Below are positions 60,270 through 64,000 of a DNA stretch of 64,000 bases, piece by piece. The notes below the pieces were generated by a model. It saw only the letters and a program-made list of their open reading frames with translations. It ran no database searches and was not told the DNA's origin. Source of the stretch: Micromonospora_G sp044901685 (GTDB taxonomy: Bacteria > Actinomycetota > Actinomycetes > Mycobacteriales > Micromonosporaceae); the NCBI RefSeq assembly GCF_044901685.1, contig NZ_JBJDPS010000004.1, positions 1 through 64,000 on the forward strand, in the 5' to 3' direction. The stretch's first letter is position 1; the number at the start of each line of letters is the position of its first letter. The translations under genes and the position numbers were made by a program.

Positions 60270-60362
60270 TCTTCGGACTCTTCGAGGAGCGGGTCGGTCA
60301 CCGGGCGTCCGGCGGGGCACGGTCACGGTCGTCGGCCCGCACCTGGTCGTGCCGGCCCCGGA

Positions 60363-62942
60363 TCAGCCCTCGGCCGCCATCGCCGCCACGATCGGCGCCC
60401 GGCTGGCCCGCCGGGCCGGCAGCACCCCTGCCAGCAGCGCCGCGCCGCCGGCCAGGCTCGCGCAGAGCGCGAGCTGCCCCACCGGTACGACCGGCAGCCC
60501 GTGCCCGTAACTGTCGATCAGTCCGAGCGCGGCGGTCCAGCCGACGCCCACCCCGAGGGCGATTCCGGCCAGCGCGCCGACCAGCGCGATCAGCCCCGCC
60601 TCGGCGAGCAGCATCCGGCCGAGCTGCCGCCGGGACAGCCCCAGCGCGCGCAGCGTGGCCGACTCGCGGGTCCGCTCGAAGACCGACAGCGAGAGCGTGT
60701 TGCCGATCCCGAAGACCGCGATCAGCAACGACATGCCGAGCAGCGCGGCGAAGATGCCGAGCAACTCGTCCAGGGTGGCGCCCAGTTCGTCGGCCTGGTC
60801 GGCGACGCTGCTCACCCGTACCACCGGGTAGTCGCGCAGCACCCCGTCGAGCGCCCGCCGGCCGTCCGACGTGGCGAAGCCGGGGGCGAGGTCGACCAGC
60901 AACTCGTTCGCCGCCCCGGGACCGTACGCGGAGCCGAACCGGTCCCAGTGCACCAGGGCCGCGCCGCCGGTCGGCGCGTCGTCGTAGAGCGCGACCACGG
61001 TCAGCGCCCCGGTCGGGTCCGGCGCCCCGGTCGGATCCGTGACGCCGGGCAACCCGAGCGCGAACCGGTCGCCCAGCCCGAGGCCCCGGGCCTGGGCCAC
61101 CCGGCGGTTCACCGCCACCGTGTCCGGCCCGAGCCGGGCCAGGTCGCCCTCGGTCACCTCCGGCCGGACCGGGCCGCGTAACTGCTCCGGCGGCACCGAC
61201 CAGATCCGTACCTGCCGGTCGACCGGTGCCGGCGCGAGCCGTACCTCGGCCACCGTCGCGAACGCCGGATCGGCCCGGAGTACGTCGGCCAGCTCCGCCG
61301 GCAGCTCGCCCCGGGTCGCCCCGGGTGTGCCGTCGATCCGGTTGCGGTCCAGCACGAAGTCGACCGGGAAGTTCTCGGTCAGCTCACGGCCGGTCTGGTC
61401 CCGGGCGGTCGCCAGCAGCACCGCGAACATCGACATCAGCGCCACCCCGACGGTGAGCGCCATGGTGGTCGCGGCGGCCCGGCGCGGGTTGCGCCGCGCG
61501 TTCAGCACCGCCAGCCCGGCCACCGGGCCGAACAACCGGGCCGGCAGCCAGCCGAGTACGCCCACCGCGCGCGGGACCAGCAGCGGCGCCGCCACCACCG
61601 CGCCGAGCCAGACCACCATGCCACCGCCGAGCACCAGCGGCAGCCCGGGAAAGGCCAGCGGCACCCCGACGCCGATCGCCAGCACCCCCGCCCCGACCAG
61701 CCCGGAGGCGACCAGCAGCCGGACCCGGCGCCGCCGACCGGTGGCGTCGTGCAGCTCCGCGGTGGCGCTGCCGCGCAGTGCGGCCAGCGGCGGCACCCGG
61801 CCCGCGCCCAACGCCGGTACGAGCGCGGCCAGCACCGCCACCAGCGTGCCGAAGCCGATCGCCACCGCCACCGTCGGCCAGCGCACCACCGGGGCGTGCA
61901 ACGGGATGTCGGTGGCGACCAGCTCCCGCCCCCAGATCAGCCCGTAGCCGATCAGCAGGCTCGCCGCCAGCCCGCCGAGCGAGGCCAGTACGCCGAGCGC
62001 CACCGCCTCCAGCAGCACCGCCACCCCGACCTGCCGGCGGGTCGCGCCGACGCAACGCAGCAGGCTCAGCTCGCGTACGCGTTGGGCGGCGAGGATGGCG
62101 AAGGTGTTGTAGATGACAAACGCGGAGACGGTCAGCGAGACCAGCCCGAACCCGATCAGCACCGCGAGGAAGCCGTCGACGTACTTGCCCGCCTGCTCGG
62201 CGAGCCGGTCCCGGAGCCGGTCGCCGGTGAGGACCGTCAACCGGGGGTCACCGGTCACCTCGGCGACCCGGTCGGCCAGCTCGCGCGGGTCCGTTCCCGG
62301 CTCGGCCCGGATCACCACCTGGGCGTACCGCTCGGTGCCGGTCAGGGCGGCCAGGTCGGCGTCGGTCAGCACGGCCACCGGGGAGTTGCCGAAGAGCCGG
62401 TTCACCCCGAGGTCGACCACCCCGACCAGGGTCAGCCGGTGCGGCGTACCAGCCTGGTCCAGCAGCGACACCGGGCCACCGAGGACGTACCCGGTGTTGG
62501 CCACCGTGGCCTTGTCCACCGCGACCTCACCGGCCGCCGTGGGCAGCCGTCCGGCCGCCACGTCGTACGGGGCCAGCGAGGCCACCCCCGGCACGGAGAG
62601 TCCGTAACCGACGTGTCCCTGCTGGGTCAGCAGCCGGCCGTCCCGGTCGAGCAGGCCGAGCCAGGCGATCACCCGGCCGTCCACCTCGGCCACCCCGTCG
62701 ACCGCCCTGATCCGGGACACCGTCTCCGCCGACACCAGCGTCTCGGCCGGCTCCACCACCACGTCGACGTTCCGCGCCGAGCGGGCCAGGTCGTCGTAGA
62801 AGGCGGCCCGGGCGGTGTCGCCGTAGACCAGGGTGCCGGCCAGGAAACCGACCCCGACCACCACCGCGGCGGCGGTCAGCAGCAGCCGTACGGCATGGGC
62901 CCGCAGCCCGGCGACGGCCAGGCGCAGCAGTGGCCAGCTCAC
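60363..62942 (-). CDS. FtsX/MacB-type ABC permease without adjacent ATPase
   Basis: A protein of about 859 residues from GTG 62942. It has the two-domain FtsX layout: an N-terminal helix, an extracellular domain, three helices from about 245, a central block, a second extracellular domain about 500-720 and three final helices ending in VLPARRASRAPIVAAMAAEG. The order matches the permease at 17777, with which it shares family but not close sequence. No ATP-binding gene is next to it, so its ATPase must be elsewhere. No strong RBS is visible. Confidence 0.88.
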   Translation of the reverse strand: MSWPLLRLAVAGLRAHAVRLLLTAAAVVVGVGFLAGTLVYGDTARAAFYDDLARSARNVDVVVEPAETLVSAETVSRIRAVDGVAEVDGRVIAWLGLLDRDGRLLTQQGHVGYGLSVPGVASLAPYDVAAGRLPTAAGEVAVDKATVANTGYVLGGPVSLLDQAGTPHRLTLVGVVDLGVNRLFGNSPVAVLTDADLAALTGTERYAQVVIRAEPGTDPRELADRVAEVTGDPRLTVLTGDRLRDRLAEQAGKYVDGFLAVLIGFGLVSLTVSAFVIYNTFAILAAQRVRELSLLRCVGATRRQVGVAVLLEAVALGVLASLGGLAASLLIGYGLIWGRELVATDIPLHAPVVRWPTVAVAIGFGTLVAVLAALVPALGAGRVPPLAALRGSATAELHDATGRRRRVRLLVASGLVGAGVLAIGVGVPLAFPGLPLVLGGGMVVWLGAVVAAPLLVPRAVGVLGWLPARLFGPVAGLAVLNARRNPRRAAATTMALTVGVALMSMFAVLLATARDQTGRELTENFPVDFVLDRNRIDGTPGATRGELPAELADVLRADPAFATVAEVRLAPAPVDRQVRIWSVPPEQLRGPVRPEVTEGDLARLGPDTVAVNRRVAQARGLGLGDRFALGLPGVTDPTGAPDPTGALTVVALYDDAPTGGAALVHWDRFGSAYGPGAANELLVDLAPGFATSDGRRALDGVLRDYPVVRVSSVADQADELGATLDELLGIFAALLGMSLLIAVFGIGNTLSLSVFERTRESATLRALGLSRRQLGRMLLAEAGLIALVGALAGIALGVGVGWTAALGLIDSYGHGLPVVPVGQLALCASLAGGAALLAGVLPARRASRAPIVAAMAAEG

Positions 62943-63158
62943 GCCGGCCGACCCGGTACGGCCCCGGTCCGGGGTCCACGTCTCGTGGTCGCTGTCAGGG
63001 CGGTGGCCGGCACGGGCACAGTGTGACGTGATCACCACCGCCCGGGAAGCGGAGCCGTTGTCAGGTAGCGGACAGCCCGGACGAGCGGGCACCATCGATC
63101 CCGGTACCGAGCGACATCGGCCGATGCCCGCCCGTTGTGGCGGGGGAGGAGATCGAGG

Positions 63159-64000
63159 ATGCGAGTTCGACCCCGTACCACCGTCCTGTTCGTCACCGTG
63201 GCGCTGGCCGGCACCCTGGCCGCGCCGGTCCCGGTCGCCGCCGCCCGGCCGACCACCGGGACGGCGGGTGCTTCGACGGCGGGTGCTTCGACCAGGACGC
63301 CAACCATCTTTCCCGGCACGTTCTCGCTGCCGGACGGGTTCCAACCGGAGGGGATCGCGATCGGCGCACTGCCGTACGCCTTCTTCGGCTCGCGCGCGAG
63401 CGGCGCGATCTACCGGGTGAACCTGGTCACCGGACGCGGTGAGGAGATCCATCCCGGCTCCGGCACGCCGTCCCAGGGGATGAAGGTCGACCTGCGCGGC
63501 CGGCTCTTTGTCGGCGGCGGCAACATGGCCTCCGGTGCCGCCGCCCGGGTCTACGACGCGTTCAGCGGTGAAATCCTTGCCAGCTACCAGTTCAACGCCG
63601 TGCCGAGCTTCGTCAACGACGTGGTGCTCACCCCGGACGCGGCCTGGTTCACCGACTCGACCAACCCGGTGCTGTACAAGCTCCCCCTGAACCGGTGGGG
63701 TGGCCTGCCCGACGCCGACGACGTGCTCACGGTGCCGCTGACCGGCGACATCGGCTACGGCACCGGGATCAACGCCAACGGCATCGAGACCACCCCGGAC
63801 GGGCGCGCCCTGCTGGTCGTGCAGTCGAGCACCGGGACGCTGTTCCGGGTCGATCCGGCGACCGGGGTGAGCCGGAAGGTCGACCTCGGCGGCGAGGTGC
63901 TGACCAACGGCGACGGGCTGCTCCGCCACGGCCGGAGCCTCTACGTCGTGCAGAACCGGCTGAACACGGTCGCCGAGTACACACTGGACCGGGCCGGGAC
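63159..64000 (+). CDS. Secreted SMP-30-like beta-propeller protein, truncated by window end
   Basis: 280 codons are present; the stop lies beyond the window. A signal peptide (about 1-30: TTVLFVTVALAGTLAAPVPV) is followed by propeller-like repeats: GFQPEGIAIGALPYAFFGSR, GRLFVGGGNM, NDVVLTPDAAWFTDS, GIETTPDGRALLVVQSSTG. These fit the SMP-30/gluconolactonase/LRE superfamily. Streptomyces homologues are sometimes labelled superoxide dismutase, which the sequence does not support. GGGGGAGGAG precedes ATG 63159. Confidence 0.82.
   Translation, partial: MRVRPRTTVLFVTVALAGTLAAPVPVAAARPTTGTAGASTAGASTRTPTIFPGTFSLPDGFQPEGIAIGALPYAFFGSRASGAIYRVNLVTGRGEEIHPGSGTPSQGMKVDLRGRLFVGGGNMASGAAARVYDAFSGEILASYQFNAVPSFVNDVVLTPDAAWFTDSTNPVLYKLPLNRWGGLPDADDVLTVPLTGDIGYGTGINANGIETTPDGRALLVVQSSTGTLFRVDPATGVSRKVDLGGEVLTNGDGLLRHGRSLYVVQNRLNTVAEYTLDRAG

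Noticed and set aside
59252..61042. Rightward 596-codon frame opposite the CDF gene
   Set aside because: Antisense shadow; the CDF protein on the minus strand is well supported.

Overview
The window is a very GC-rich stretch of an actinomycete chromosome. Family content (an IniB/dynamin cluster, DUF397 with a DUF5753-type regulator, CU044_5270, DUF6244-like, I36-like inhibitor), abundant GTG starts and GTGA/ATGA overlaps point to Micromonosporaceae (Micromonospora or a close relative). This placement is inferred from gene content and composition. No rRNA, tRNA, integrase, transposase or CRISPR array was seen. The window opens at the 3' side of a leftward operon and ends inside a secreted beta-propeller gene.

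Layout. (1) 92-10283: two divergent operons. Leftward runs a stand-alone Hsp70-type ATPase, a large ATPase/LuxR regulator, a roadblock protein and a membrane-anchored CBM2-like protein. Rightward runs an IniB-type protein and two dynamin-like proteins (IniA/IniC type). This is the best candidate for a poorly described envelope-associated system. (2) 10345-13326: a fused alpha-beta glycyl-tRNA synthetase, followed by two long perfect hairpins. (3) 13574-20350: a small operon of unknown role, a NarL-type two-component system, and a divergent ABC ATPase/FtsX pair. (4) 20489-25553: pRiA4b ORF-3-like protein, DUF6244-like protein, a paralogous family present once as two genes and once as a fusion, a WhiJ-like HTH/DUF397 pair between them, and an L,D-transpeptidase. 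(5) 25734-28789: a haem-type membrane protein with a repetitive charged tail, coupled to a NuoF-ferredoxin fusion. (6) 28855-35176: I36-like inhibitor, ECF sigma factor with CU044_5270 partner, a MerR-sliding clamp fusion, an unknown Cys-motif protein and a secreted serine protease. (7) 35461-43304: a MalT-like LuxR regulator, DsbA-like and peroxiredoxin proteins, a triple-BON protein and a large multi-pass membrane protein. (8) 43633-50118: GH74 xyloglucanase with CBM2, an amphipathic repeat protein, a poly-Asp lipoprotein, a STAS protein and a surE-pfkB operon. (9) 50272-64000: SRPBCC, GNAT and YnfA-like proteins, GH81 glucanase with LacI-type operators, a MarR regulator, a cell-wall protein behind a c-di-AMP riboswitch, a CDF metal exporter with an operator inside its promoter, an orphan FtsX-type permease and the truncated beta-propeller.

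Themes. Several modules deal with the envelope or the outside: dynamins, L,D-transpeptidase, a coiled-coil peptidase-like protein under c-di-AMP control, two polysaccharide hydrolases, a secreted protease and protease inhibitor, and thiol/peroxide proteins. Intergenic DNA is rich in perfect palindromes, including a REP-like family with at least two copies whose ends carry gene stop codons. Intragenic tandem repeats are frequent in linkers and tails.
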